DNA from: Armatimonadota bacterium | GTDB taxonomy: Bacteria; Armatimonadota; JADLDR01 | Length of the DNA: 64,000 bases | Assembly: GCA_020846535.1 (NCBI GenBank) | Contig: JADLDR010000118.1 | Location: 105,589 to 169,588, forward strand | Direction: 5' to 3' | Part shown: piece after piece, positions 8,223 through 16,939 of the stretch | Layout of the letters: each line of letters starts with the position of its first letter | Numbering within the stretch: the stretch's first letter is position 1 | The notes under the pieces: generated by a model | Database searches by the model: none | Told to the model about the DNA's origin: nothing | What the model saw: only the letters and a program-made list of their open reading frames with translations | Position numbers and translations under genes: made by a program

Positions 8223-9546
8223 CTTCGGCTCCTTGGGATTGATTTTCGACAACCGACCCCCGGATTCCCTCGCCTGCCGCTTTTTCGGCTCGGACGGGCA
8301 CGATGGCCCCGCGCCGGGCCGTTCTCGCCTCGAAGGAGACGCGCAGGTAGTTGGGGGAAAGGCCGGAGGCCACGCCGGTTTCCGGGTCAAACTCCTCCAC
8401 CAGCACATCCAGGACGCGCCCGGTCTGGCTTTCCGCAAAACGGCAGCCCATCTCGGCGCTCAGGCGGATCAGGCGCTTGCTGCGGGCGGCCTTCACCGGC
8501 TCCGGCACGCTGTCGGGCAGGGAGGCGGCTGCCGTTCCGGGGCGCGGGGAATAGCGGAAAACGTGGATTTTCGCAAACCCCATTTCCTCCGCGAAGCGGA
8601 AGCTATTTTCAAAGGCTTCCTCGCTTTCCGCCGGGAAGCCCGCCATCATATCGGTAGTGATCGAAACGTCCGGCAGCCGCTCTCGCAAGCGGTCGGCAAG
8701 AGCGCGGAAAGATGCGGTGGTGTAGCGCCGGCGCATGGCCCTGAGAACCGTATCGTCTCCGCACTGCAAGGGCAGGTGGAAGTGCGGGCAGACCTTCGGG
8801 CAGGAGACAGCCGCCTCGATGATGCCATCGGAAACGTCCTTCGGATCTATCGAACTCAGGCGGATGCGCTCCAGCCCATCGATGGCGGCCAGGCCGGTCA
8901 TCAGGCTGGCAAGGTTACGGTAGGCCCCCAGGCGGATGCCGGTCAGTACCACTTCCTGATAGCCGCTTTCCACCAGCCGCCGCGTTTCCTCGAACAGTTC
9001 CTTCGCCGGGCGGAGCATGTTGCCGGGCCGGGAATAAGGGATGATGCAGTAGCTGCATTTCAGGGTGCAGCCGTCTTGAACCTTCAGGGTGGCCCGGGTG
9101 CGCTCGTATGGGTTTCCCTCACGGCCTAAAACGTCCGTGCAGCCGATTTCCGGGTTGGCCGGCAGCAGGGGCAGGTTCAGCACATCCCGGATATAGGCCC
9201 CTACCTCGTCTGCCAGGCGATCCTTTTCCCCGTGCCCCAGCGCCAGGGTGACGCCGGGCATGTGAAACAGGGCGTCCTTCTCCACATGGGCCAGGCAGCC
9301 GGTCGCAACCACAATCGGGCCGTTCTCGCCCCTTGTGCCGCGCCGGAGGGCGTATCTGGATTTCTGGCTGGCTTCCCCGGTCACCGCGCAGGTATTGACG
9401 ATATATACATCCGCCTCTTCGGGCCGGGCTACCACCTGAAACCCCAGAGCGCGAAACTGCTGCAATATCTGCTGGGACTCATACTGGTTCACCTTGCAGC
9501 CCAGGGTCGAGACGGCGACCGTCCGCGGCGCTTTTCGTTCCGGCAT
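8161..9546 (-). CDS. mtaB: tRNA t6A37 methylthiotransferase MtaB
   Basis: This 461-residue MiaB-type radical SAM enzyme adds a methylthio group to t6A at tRNA position 37. The N-terminal cluster-binding domain begins with STLGCKVNQYES. The radical SAM triad is KCSYCIIPYSRPG (about 165), where MtaB/YqeV has this arrangement. A TRAM-like tail starts near 375. ATG 9546 is chosen because CAGGAG sits just upstream; the TTG at 9564 is inferior. The last ~25 codons run into the HIT gene and have no family counterpart that I recognise. Confidence 0.88.
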   Translation of the reverse strand: MPERKAPRTVAVSTLGCKVNQYESQQILQQFRALGFQVVARPEEADVYIVNTCAVTGEASQKSRYALRRGTRGENGPIVVATGCLAHVEKDALFHMPGVTLALGHGEKDRLADEVGAYIRDVLNLPLLPANPEIGCTDVLGREGNPYERTRATLKVQDGCTLKCSYCIIPYSRPGNMLRPAKELFEETRRLVESGYQEVVLTGIRLGAYRNLASLMTGLAAIDGLERIRLSSIDPKDVSDGIIEAAVSCPKVCPHFHLPLQCGDDTVLRAMRRRYTTASFRALADRLRERLPDVSITTDMMAGFPAESEEAFENSFRFAEEMGFAKIHVFRYSPRPGTAAASLPDSVPEPVKAARSKRLIRLSAEMGCRFAESQTGRVLDVLVEEFDPETGVASGLSPNYLRVSFEARTARRGAIVPVRAEKAAGEGIRGSVVENQSQGAEDVRLCFLQDGGEGNRPSDGL

Positions 9547-9611
9547 CCGATGCTCCTGTTCCAAAACCCTTCCACCAGGCCCCTTCCCGGTGATGCTTAA
9601 AGATTATCCTC

Positions 9612-9641
9612 ATTTTACTACACCCGTCCCGCCCCCGTCAA
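9612..9641 (-). promoter_or_regulatory. probable promoter for the mtaB-HIT operon
   Basis: On the minus strand TTGACG and TAAAAT are separated by 18 bases, about 65 bases upstream of the mtaB start. The rest of the gap to ksgA (9642-9822) holds no gene that I can support; the ORFs there have no domain signal. Confidence 0.45.
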
Positions 9642-9822
9642 TATCGCGTATCTCGGTCTAATGGCGTAGTTCTTCCTCCTCCTAAAGAGGCAAACAAAAA
9701 TCCGCCCCTTGCCTGTATTGATATCCAGGGAAAACGCCTATAATAAAGGTGATCAATGTAAAACCTTGCCTCTTCGTAATAGGGGACCCGTCGCCCGGCC
9801 ACTTGGGCGGCGGTTTTGTTTT

Positions 9823-10698
9823 TCAGGGGCGTCGGGCTGCGTGGACGGCGTCGGCAAGGCGGGCCAATTCGGGGAGGGAGAGCGTTTCGCCGCGCGTCAT
9901 GGGGCCGATGCCGGCCTTTGCCAGAACCGCGCAAACCTCATCTCGGGAGAGACCAATGCCTGCCGCCCCGGACAGAGCGTTGAGGAGGGTCTTGCGGCGC
10001 ATCTGGAAGATGCCTCGCACGACCGCAAAAAAGAGGGACTCATCGGCGACCTGCACAGACGGCTCCGGGAGCGTCTCGAAGCGCACCACGGAGGAATCCA
10101 CCTGCGGGGCGGGCATGAATACCGTTCGCGGGACCTCCAGGGCGATCCGGGGCCGTACGGCGTACTGGACGAACACGGTCAGGGCCCCGTAATCCTTTGT
10201 GCCCGGCCCGGCGATCAGCCTGCGGGCCACTTCCTTCTGCACCAGGAGCGTCCATGTCGAGAAATGTCGGCGGTGGGCCAGCAGCTTTTCCAGGACAGGG
10301 CTGGTGATATAGTAGGGCAGGTTCGCCGCCACATGTACCGGATCGCCCCCGAAATGCTCCTTCGCCAAGGCCGGCAGGTCCGCCGTCAGGAAATCCTGAT
10401 GGATGATCCGCACATTGGGCAAATCTCCCACGGTTTTCTCCAGCACGGGGAGCAAGACGGCGTCGATCTCCAGCGAAACGACCTTCCGGGCGGCCCCGGC
10501 CAGCGCCCGGGTGAGGGTTCCGATCCCGGCCCCGATCTCCAGCACACCGTCCTCCGACCCGATATCCGTCACCTCCACGATCCGCTTGAGTACATTGACA
10601 TCCACCAAAAAATTCTGCCCGAGTGCCTTCTTGAGGCGCAGGCCGTGCCGATCCATCAGGGAGCGCACATATGCGGGCGAAGTGAGGGAAGGTGTCAT
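9823..10698 (-). CDS. rsmA: 16S rRNA (A1518/A1519) dimethyltransferase KsgA/RsmA
   Basis: The 291-residue protein has KKALGQNFLVD (about 25), the SAM loop LEIGAGIGTLTRAL (about 58), and the catalytic NLPYYITSP (about 127) that is diagnostic of KsgA. It dimethylates two adjacent adenines in helix 45 of 16S rRNA late in 30S assembly. ATG 10698 (MTPSLTSP) is preferred over TTG 10710. It lies downstream of cspA on the same strand, separated by a hairpin terminator. Confidence 0.93.
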   Translation of the reverse strand: MTPSLTSPAYVRSLMDRHGLRLKKALGQNFLVDVNVLKRIVEVTDIGSEDGVLEIGAGIGTLTRALAGAARKVVSLEIDAVLLPVLEKTVGDLPNVRIIHQDFLTADLPALAKEHFGGDPVHVAANLPYYITSPVLEKLLAHRRHFSTWTLLVQKEVARRLIAGPGTKDYGALTVFVQYAVRPRIALEVPRTVFMPAPQVDSSVVRFETLPEPSVQVADESLFFAVVRGIFQMRRKTLLNALSGAAGIGLSRDEVCAVLAKAGIGPMTRGETLSLPELARLADAVHAARRP

Positions 10699-10723
10699 GG
10701 ACTCTCGCAAACGAAAATAAAAT

Positions 10724-10747
10724 GGAGCCGCTGCGTTGAGCGGCTCC
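10724..10747 (-). terminator. Rho-independent terminator downstream of the cold-shock gene
   Basis: Minus strand: GGAGCCGCT-caacgc-AGCGGCTCC, a perfect 9-bp stem, followed by ATTTTATTTT. It sits between cspA and ksgA, so cold-shock transcripts should mostly stop before ksgA. Confidence 0.8.
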
Positions 10748-10835
10748 GTACACAGAACGCGGGAAACAGCCGTTTCTTGAGGTGCCCGGGCGGCTGTCTT
10801 ACGCTGTCCCGGATTTTGGCAAAAGGTTTTGCGGA

Positions 10836-11036
10836 CTAGAGAACTACCACGTTGGCAGCTTGCAGCCCTTTCGGCCCTTGCACTACTTCGAACTCAACCT
10901 GCTGGCCCTCGGCTAAGGTCTTGAACCCGTCCTTTTGAACTGCCGAGTAATGCACGAATACATCCTTGCCTTCTATGGTTTCGATGAAGCCATAACCCTT
11001 GGCATCATTGAACCATTTAACTCGTCCGGTCGCCAC
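10836..11036 (-). CDS. CspA-family cold-shock protein
   Basis: The 66-residue product is a complete cold-shock domain with RNP1 KGYGFIE and RNP2 DVFVHYSAV. These bind single-stranded RNA or DNA and melt mRNA structure at low temperature. The start is GTG 11036 (VATGRVKWF), with AAAGGAGG upstream; the ORF-track start at 11099 lies in the leader. It has its own sigma70 promoter and a leader of about 115 nt with a perfect anti-Shine-Dalgarno segment, and is followed by a strong terminator. Confidence 0.93.
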   Translation of the reverse strand: MATGRVKWFNDAKGYGFIETIEGKDVFVHYSAVQKDGFKTLAEGQQVEFEVVQGPKGLQAANVVVL

Positions 11037-11041
11037 TCTCC

Positions 11042-11094
11042 AACCTCCTTTGGGTACTTCTAAGTCGAAAGTCAGGAGGTTCGAAGGCTGACTT
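11042..11094 (-). promoter_or_regulatory. candidate RNA switch in the cold-shock leader (SD/anti-SD plus competing hairpin)
   Basis: In the minus-strand RNA, AACCTCCT (11081-11074) is a perfect complement of the ribosome-binding AGGAGGTT (11049-11042). The same anti-SD lies next to CTGACTT, which can pair with AAGTCAG 12 bases upstream. The two pairings compete, giving one form with the SD blocked and one with it free. This is a geometry seen in sequence; switching with temperature is inferred. Confidence 0.5.
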
Positions 11095-11158
11095 CTCACG
11101 ACACCATCCTTCAGACTTAGACTCTTGTGAGTTTCTTTGTATGCGGCACCTGTGACGC

Positions 11159-11187
11159 ATTATAACACAATTGTTGAGCTTTGTAAA
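11159..11187 (-). promoter_or_regulatory. sigma70 promoter of the cold-shock gene
   Basis: Minus strand TTTACA, 17 bases, TATAAT: a near-consensus promoter. Transcription should start near 11152, leaving a leader of about 115 nt before GTG 11036. Confidence 0.75.
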
Positions 11188-11365
11188 GACCCTTTGTGCA
11201 TAATACGGGCAGAATTTCTCAAAAAAGTCGCCCGCCCTGTGCGAAATTTTTTCACGCAAGCAGGAATAAACCGCCCGACAGCTAAAACCCATAGAAGAAA
11301 CACGCCCGTTTCGAGTTCTTCCGGCCCGCCTCGTCCGCCGGAGGCTCTACTGATAAGGAGGCATC

Positions 11366-12127
11366 ATGTCCGATTTAACCCCCTGCGTCCTGGCTTTCAT
11401 GGCCCATCCGGACGACATCGAATTCACCTGCGCCGGAACGCTCGCCCGGCTTTACAAGGAGTACGGCTGGCGCGTCGCGATGGGAACTTCCACGCCCGGA
11501 GACTGCGGCTCGATGGAGCTGCGGCCCGAGGATATCTCGCGCACCCGCCTGGGCGAAGCCCGCCGCTCCGCCGCCATGCTGGACGCGGACTTCTACTGCA
11601 TCGGTGGCCGCGACCTCTTCGTCTTCTACGACCGCCCGCACCTCCAGAGGGTCATCGAGGTGGTGCGAACGGTGCGCCCCACCATGGTCGTCACCCACAG
11701 TCCCAGCGATTATCTGCTGGATCATGAGGTGACCAGCACCCTGGTACGGGCCGCCGTTTTCTGTGCCTCGTGCCCGAATATCTTCACCGACGCCGCGGAT
11801 CCGCAGCCCGCCACCCGGTTTGTTCCCCATGTCTATTACGCCGACCCGATGGAAGGCCACGACATTTTCGGCAAGGATATCACCCCCGATTTCGTGGTCG
11901 ATATCACGAACACCATCGATCTGAAGGAGCAAATGCTCTGCTGCCACGCTTCCCAGCGCGAATGGCTCCGCGCCCAGCACGGCCTGGACGAGTATGTGAT
12001 GGGTATGCGAAGCTGGGCCGCCGAACGCGGCAAAACCATCGGTAGGCCCTTCGGCGAGGGCTTCCGGCTCCACCAGGGACACGGCTATCCCCATGAGGAT
12101 ATCTTGCGGAAACTGCTGGTCCCGTGA
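11366..12127 (+). CDS. PIG-L/LmbE-family deacetylase
   Basis: This 253-residue protein has the zinc motif AHPDDIEF (residues 12-19) and the second metal histidine in LLDHEVTSTLVR (about 118). Family members remove N-acetyl groups from GlcNAc conjugates such as GlcNAc-PI, mycothiol and bacillithiol precursors, and also act on exopolysaccharide sugars. AAGGAGG lies 6 bases before ATG 11366. It stands alone between the divergent cold-shock gene and a repeat element, near other carbohydrate genes, so a glycan substrate is more likely than a thiol precursor. Confidence 0.87.
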   Translation: MSDLTPCVLAFMAHPDDIEFTCAGTLARLYKEYGWRVAMGTSTPGDCGSMELRPEDISRTRLGEARRSAAMLDADFYCIGGRDLFVFYDRPHLQRVIEVVRTVRPTMVVTHSPSDYLLDHEVTSTLVRAAVFCASCPNIFTDAADPQPATRFVPHVYYADPMEGHDIFGKDITPDFVVDITNTIDLKEQMLCCHASQREWLRAQHGLDEYVMGMRSWAAERGKTIGRPFGEGFRLHQGHGYPHEDILRKLLVP

Positions 12128-12199
12128 GGACCGATTGTAACGTATGCGCCCTTCCCAGCCACCGGAACTTTCGCTTGAGCAGGAACACACCTTAAATCG

Positions 12200-12317
12200 A
12201 TGTCCTTACGAGGGGCATAGCGACGCGGCAATTTCCAGTGCCACAAATGTCCAAGAAGGCTCGCCCATTAGTGTGATCCTGGAGATTGCCGCGTCACTAT
12301 GCTCCTCGTAAGGACAT
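12200..12317. mobile_element. 118-bp MITE-like element with 39-bp terminal inverted repeats (family B, best copy)
   Basis: The left arm 12200-12238 starts atgtccttacgaggggcata and the right arm 12279-12317 is its reverse complement with only a few mismatches. No coding potential. Related copies lie at 669-742, 6105-6227 and 27351-27468. Movement would need a transposase in trans; none is present in the window. Confidence 0.7.
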
Positions 12318-12376
12318 ATGCGCCAAAGCCTTGAACCCAGGAACCATGCCTTCTCTACTTTGTCCGGAGGCATTAT

Positions 12377-13246
12377 ATGTTTCGCCTCGCTCTCAAATCG
12401 TTAATTTTCATTCCCCTTATCCTCCTTGCCTCCGCCGCCCGGAGCCAAAGCCTTGTAGCTACCGCCTCCCCGGAGGCCGCCCAGCCGGGCGGCATTGCCG
12501 TCATTACGGTTTCCTCCCCGGCTGCGGATGCGATCCAGAAGATGGCGGTTCGCCTGCGAAACGAGTCGTTTGCAGGCTATCGCCTCGGGAGCGTCTGGAA
12601 AGCCGTTGTCGCCGTGCGCGCCCTGACGAAGCCAGGGGTCTTTCCGGCTGCTGTGACGGTCACAGGCCGGGACGGAAGCGAGACCGGAACGGCGGTGAAT
12701 GTGCGCGTCCTCCCTAGAGCCTTCCCGACGCAAAAAATCAGGGTGGCCCCTTCTAAATCGGGCCTCATGTCGCGGGATATCCTGGCCCGGGAATGGGAGA
12801 TTCTGGTCGCCGCGATGAAGGAAAGCCGCCCGGAGCCTCTCTGGGGGGGGAAATTTACCCTCCCCGTCGCCAGCCGGGTCACCTCCGATTACGGCAAGAA
12901 ACGCTACCTCAACGGGCGGCTCTGGGGCCAGCACTCCGGCATCGACCTTACGGGCAGCGCGGGCGTTCCAGTGAAGGCCCCGGCCCCCGGGCGCGTGGCC
13001 TATGCGGGCAAGCTCTGGATGCGCGGCAACACCATGATTATCGATCACGGCTTCGGCGTTTTCTCCCTTTTCAACCACCTGTCCGCATTTGATGCGGCCA
13101 TGGGGGAGAGTGTCCGGGCCGGCCAGCCGGTCGCCCGCGTGGGCGCTACCGGGCTGGTCACCGGACCGCACCTCCACTGGGAGGTTCGCATCGGAACGGT
13201 TCCCGTCAATCCCTGGCCCCTCGTCCGAAACGGCCTGCCCCTTTAG
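12377..13246 (+). CDS. exported M23 (LytM-type) peptidase
   Basis: The 289-residue protein has a signal peptide (LALKSLIFIPLILLASAARS). A beta-rich N-terminal region follows, then a C-terminal M23 domain with zinc ligands in HSGIDLTG (about 187-194) and HLHWEVRI (about 264). The intermediate strand MIIDHGFGVFSLFNHLS also matches. M23 enzymes cut peptidoglycan cross-bridges, or serve as scaffolds if degenerate; the H-x-H and HxxxD motifs are intact here. GGAGG is 7 bases upstream of the ATG. It sits 9 bases before the DUF5703 gene, so the two are probably co-transcribed. Confidence 0.9.
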   Translation: MFRLALKSLIFIPLILLASAARSQSLVATASPEAAQPGGIAVITVSSPAADAIQKMAVRLRNESFAGYRLGSVWKAVVAVRALTKPGVFPAAVTVTGRDGSETGTAVNVRVLPRAFPTQKIRVAPSKSGLMSRDILAREWEILVAAMKESRPEPLWGGKFTLPVASRVTSDYGKKRYLNGRLWGQHSGIDLTGSAGVPVKAPAPGRVAYAGKLWMRGNTMIIDHGFGVFSLFNHLSAFDAAMGESVRAGQPVARVGATGLVTGPHLHWEVRIGTVPVNPWPLVRNGLPL

Positions 13247-13255
13247 GCGGAGAAT

Positions 13256-15517
13256 ATGCCCATGAAATCCGGCCTACCGCTGCTTATCCTGCTGCTCTTT
13301 TCCGCTCCCGGATTCGCCTGGGGCAAGGAGGCACGCATGAACGAAGCATCGTCCTATCCCGATCCCTTCAATGTCGTCTGGACGGACCCCGGCCCGGACA
13401 GTTCGGCCTCCATGCCGCTCGGCAGCGGCGATGTGGGGCTGAATGTGTGGGTGGAGGCAGGTGGAGACCTCCTCTTTTACATCGGCAAAGCCGACGCCTG
13501 GAGCGGGCAGAACCAACTGCTTAAGCTGGGCCGGGTGCGCCTCTCCCTGGCCCCCAACCCCTACCGGCAAGGGCTACCCTTTCGCCAGACGCTCCGGCTG
13601 AGGCAGGGCGATATCGAGGTGCAGGCGGGAGAGCCGGATTCCACCATCTTGACCCGCATCCGGGCCGACGTGATCCTTCCGGTCGTATTTCTGGAGGTCG
13701 AGAGCCGCAAGCCGGTGGAGGTCCGGGTCAGCCTGGAAATGTGGCGCGAGACGGCGTCCCTTTCCGGAGAGGATCCGAATGTCGCCCTTCCCGCAGGCTC
13801 GGAAGATGCCGTTGTGCCCGGCAAAGACCGCATCCTCTGGTTTCACCGGAACCGGACATCGATTTATCCGGCCTCCATGCGCCTGCAAGGGCTGGGGAGT
13901 CTCCTCTCCGGCCTTCCCGATACGCTGATCCACCGCACCTTCGGGGGTATGATCCGAGGGGAGGGCTTTGTCGGCGAGACGCCTTATTCCCTGAAATCCG
14001 TGCAGCCGGGGAAGCGTTTCATCCTGGCGGTTCACCTCCTCACCATGCAGACCGATACGGCCCAAGAGTGGGCCGACCGGCTGGAGAAGCAGGCCGAGCG
14101 GGTGGAAGCTGTTCCCGCTGGAAAGGCGCGGAACGCCCACAATCGCTGGTGGGGCGATTTCTGGAAGCGGAGCCGGATCGGGGTGTCCGGGCCGGAGCCG
14201 GAGATCGAAACCCTGAACCGGGGGTACGCCTTGCAGCGGTTCATCAGCGCATGCGCGGGCCGGGGAGCCTATCCGATCAAATTCAACGGCTCGCTCTTCA
14301 CGGTCGATGCCCGGGAGCCGGGTGAGACGGGCGATGCCGACTACCGGCGCTGGGGCGGCTGCTACTGGTTCCAGAATACCCGGTTGGCCTACTGGCCGAT
14401 GCTGGCCTCCGGCGACTTCGACCTGATGCCGCCTCTTTTCAGGATGTACCGGGCTATGCTGCCCCTCGCCCGGGAGCGCACCCGCCTCTACTTCGGCCAT
14501 TCCGGGACCTTCTTCCCTGAAACCCTCGCCTTCTGGGGCCTCTACGCTGACGACAACTACGGGATGGAACGGGAAGGCAAGCCCGTCTCCCATGTCGATA
14601 ACACCTACATCCGGCACTATCATTCTGGCGCTCTGGAACTTCTTGCTATCCTGCTGGACTATTACGCCCACACGCGGGACGCCGAATTCATCCGGGAGAC
14701 GATCCTGCCCCTGGCGGGCGGGATTCTCGATTTCTACGATAAGCATTATCCCCGCGCCGATGGGAAGCTGCGCTTCGAACCGGCCCAGGCCCTCGAAACA
14801 TGGCAGGAGGCCGTCAATCCCCTCCCGGAAATCGCGGGGCTGAAGTGGGTTCTGGACGGGCTGCTGAATCTCCCGCCCGCGCAGACCGGGGCCGACCGGC
14901 GGGCCGCGTGGAAGCGGCTCCTCTCCGAACTCCCGCCCCTGCCCGCAGGCCGGGAAAACGGCCAGCCGTTCCTGAAGGCCGCCTCGGATATCCTGGCCCC
15001 GGCCATGAACTCCGAAAACCCTGAGCTTTACGCCGTCTTCCCCTATCGCCTCTACGGGGTCGGGAAGCCGGAGATCGCCGCCGCGGTCGAAACGTTCCGC
15101 CGGCGCATCTATCAGGGCAACGAGGGCTGGCGGCAGGATCCCATTCAGGCCGCCCTCCTGGGCCTGGCCGAACCGGCCCGGCAGATGGTACTGCAGCGAT
15201 TTTCCACCAAACACCCGGGCAGCCGCTTTCCCGCCTTCTGGGGACCGAACGCAGACTGGATCCCGGATCAGGATCACGGCACGGTCGGCCTCATGGCCCT
15301 TCAAACCATGCTTCTCCAGGCTGAGGGCCGCAAAATCCTGCTCTTCCCCGCCTGGCCTGAAAATTGGGATGTCTCCTTCCGCCTGCACGCCCCCTATAAA
15401 ACCACGGTGGAAGGCGTCTGCCGCCGGGGCAAGCTGGAATCCCTTCAGGTAACCCCCGCCAGCCGGAGGAAGGATGTTGTGCTGGGAAGCGGGATAGAAA
15501 CGGAAAAACCTTTGTGA
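13256..15517 (+). CDS. exported DUF5703-domain glycoside-hydrolase-like protein
   Basis: This 753-residue protein starts with a signal peptide (SGLPLLILLLFSAPGFAWG). The DUF5703 beta-sandwich signature follows: YPDPFNVVWTDPGP, then MPLGSGDVGLNVWVE and LLFYIGKADAWS (about 45-90). The C-terminal two-thirds resembles an (alpha/alpha)6 barrel, as in GH95-type alpha-L-fucosidases and GH63/65 relatives. Proteins of this layout are thought to cleave fucose or galactose linkages, but the substrate cannot be read here. Its stop overlaps the MFS gene (GTGA), so uptake and hydrolysis are coupled. Confidence 0.8.
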   Translation: MPMKSGLPLLILLLFSAPGFAWGKEARMNEASSYPDPFNVVWTDPGPDSSASMPLGSGDVGLNVWVEAGGDLLFYIGKADAWSGQNQLLKLGRVRLSLAPNPYRQGLPFRQTLRLRQGDIEVQAGEPDSTILTRIRADVILPVVFLEVESRKPVEVRVSLEMWRETASLSGEDPNVALPAGSEDAVVPGKDRILWFHRNRTSIYPASMRLQGLGSLLSGLPDTLIHRTFGGMIRGEGFVGETPYSLKSVQPGKRFILAVHLLTMQTDTAQEWADRLEKQAERVEAVPAGKARNAHNRWWGDFWKRSRIGVSGPEPEIETLNRGYALQRFISACAGRGAYPIKFNGSLFTVDAREPGETGDADYRRWGGCYWFQNTRLAYWPMLASGDFDLMPPLFRMYRAMLPLARERTRLYFGHSGTFFPETLAFWGLYADDNYGMEREGKPVSHVDNTYIRHYHSGALELLAILLDYYAHTRDAEFIRETILPLAGGILDFYDKHYPRADGKLRFEPAQALETWQEAVNPLPEIAGLKWVLDGLLNLPPAQTGADRRAAWKRLLSELPPLPAGRENGQPFLKAASDILAPAMNSENPELYAVFPYRLYGVGKPEIAAAVETFRRRIYQGNEGWRQDPIQAALLGLAEPARQMVLQRFSTKHPGSRFPAFWGPNADWIPDQDHGTVGLMALQTMLLQAEGRKILLFPAWPENWDVSFRLHAPYKTTVEGVCRRGKLESLQVTPASRRKDVVLGSGIETEKPL

Positions 15518-16671
15518 TCGAATCCCGACGGGATGCTGCTGCCGTGGTCAGCCTGGTGATGGGGTGGATGTTTTTGTCCGGCATGATCGGAACCGGCATG
15601 ATCGGCCCCAACCGTTCCTCCATCGAGGGGGAATACGGGGTCAGCCATACCCTTTTCGGCCTGACGGTCGCGCTGATTCAGATCGGCAGCGCTGCAGGCG
15701 TGCTGCTGGCTGCCCCGCGCCTGCGTCGCTTCCCTCGCGTAAACCTCCTGATGGGCGGACTGGCCTTTCAGGTGGCGGGCTTTGTCTCGGCCTGCGCCAC
15801 CCGCAGCGTCTGGGGCGCGGTGGCCGGGTGGACGCTCATCACCCTGGACACGATCCTGAAGGCCATCACCAACTCCATCAGCGCCCGGCTCTGGGCGGAC
15901 AATCCCCGCAAGGGAGTGACCCTCCTGCATGGCTCCAACGGCATCGGGAAGGTCTTCGGCCCCCTGATCGCCTTCGCCTGCCTTTTCTTCTACTGGCGCT
16001 GGAGCTTCGCCGCGGTAGGGGTCATTACCGCGCTGGTGCTGCTGGCCTTATTCGCCCGCTACCGCAGCTTCAACGGGCTGGGGGCGCAGGAGAACCGGGA
16101 ACCCTCCCGTGCGGACAGGGCGGTCCTGAAGCGCCCCTTCTACTGGCTCTGCGTTATGCCCTTCGGGATGATCTCCGGCGGGGAGCTTGCCTTCGTGACC
16201 CTCCTGCCCCTCTTCTGTGAAAAGCAAAAGGACATGTCCCCCGAGGCGGCCAGCCTGATGCTGACTGTCCATCTCACCGGTCTGGCCGCAGGGCGCTTCA
16301 TCTCCGCCCTCTCCGGCGGGAAAGCCAGTAATGCGACCATTATCGCCGTCTGCCTGTCAAGCGGGCTGTTCGCCGCTCTCGCCCTGCTGACGGACAGCAT
16401 TCTTCTGCGGGCCGCCTGTCTTTTCTTCTGCGGCGGCCCCTTTTCCAGCACGTGGCCCACCTATTACGCCCAGGTCTCTCGCCTCCTGACCGGCCACCGG
16501 GAAATGCTCGATTTCGGCAGCAGCCTGAGCAACACGGTCGGCATCTCGATCTGCATCTTCGCCAGCAGCAAAATTGTCGATATCAACCTGATGGCCGCCA
16601 TACTCTTCGGCCCTGCTGTGCTATGGCTTTTCGGGATTCTCTTTTATTTAGGGCCGTATCTGAGAGGATAA
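15514..16671 (+). CDS. MFS transporter, probable sugar uptake
   Basis: This 385-residue protein has about twelve hydrophobic segments, with small-residue-rich helices such as LVMGWMFLSGMIGTGMIGP and a central loop near 190. The start GTG 15514 overlaps the DUF5703 stop by 4 bases. It resembles the fucose/hexose-proton symporter group of the major facilitator superfamily in size and layout, but no substrate motif is decisive. It may import the sugar released by the DUF5703 enzyme, or feed the apiose operon that begins 386 bases downstream. Confidence 0.82.
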   Translation: MIESRRDAAAVVSLVMGWMFLSGMIGTGMIGPNRSSIEGEYGVSHTLFGLTVALIQIGSAAGVLLAAPRLRRFPRVNLLMGGLAFQVAGFVSACATRSVWGAVAGWTLITLDTILKAITNSISARLWADNPRKGVTLLHGSNGIGKVFGPLIAFACLFFYWRWSFAAVGVITALVLLALFARYRSFNGLGAQENREPSRADRAVLKRPFYWLCVMPFGMISGGELAFVTLLPLFCEKQKDMSPEAASLMLTVHLTGLAAGRFISALSGGKASNATIIAVCLSSGLFAALALLTDSILLRAACLFFCGGPFSSTWPTYYAQVSRLLTGHREMLDFGSSLSNTVGISICIFASSKIVDINLMAAILFGPAVLWLFGILFYLGPYLRG

Positions 16672-16702
16672 GGTGGTTTCGTAGGGGCGCGCCTGCGTGC
16701 TT

Positions 16703-16939
16703 GCCCCATACGCATCCAGATCAGGTCTTCTGTCCCACCGAGGCGGGATTCGGGGCTTTGATAGACCGTTACCTAACCCCCCTGCCCCCTTCCCGAAGCG
16801 GGCAGGGGGAGGAGATGGCACCGTAAATGACCACACAATCTACTCCCCTCTCCCCGAAACGGGGAGAGGGGTTAGAGGAGAGAGGTAACCCCGCCCCCAT
16901 GACCGGAGGATCTTTCCCCTTATCTTGTCCCTATGGGGC
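16703..16939. mobile_element. ~237-bp MITE-like element, family C, copy 1
   Basis: Ends are gccccatacgcatccaga and, on the other strand, gccccatagggacaagata. Inside are two large hairpins (ccctgcccccttcccgaagcgggcaggggg and cccctctccccgaaacggggagagggg) and inverted gttacct/aggtaac. Its reverse complement is homologous throughout to the element at 50921-51186. It fills most of the 386-base gap between the MFS and apnL genes; the rest (16940-17057) holds a family A palindrome and the apnL ribosome-binding site. Confidence 0.7.

Noticed and set aside
9638-9934. 98-codon minus-strand ORF upstream of mtaB
   Set aside because: Overlaps the ksgA 3' end in another frame, has no ribosome site or domain; the gap is best seen as intergenic.
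11078-11100. tRNA-like ggttcga stretch
   Set aside because: No cloverleaf arms around it; it is part of the cold-shock leader. No tRNA gene was found anywhere in the window.
13574-15388. 604-codon open frame on the minus strand opposite the DUF5703 gene
   Set aside because: GC-rich third-position effect; it has no recognisable domain, is low-complexity, and lies fully within a well-supported gene. The same applies to 29633-31807 and 36482-38206.
16697-16888. Small ORFs rich in Pro/Arg (for example LPNPPAPFPKRAGG)
   Set aside because: They are translations of the family C hairpin element; a similar peptide arises from the copy at 51055-51195.
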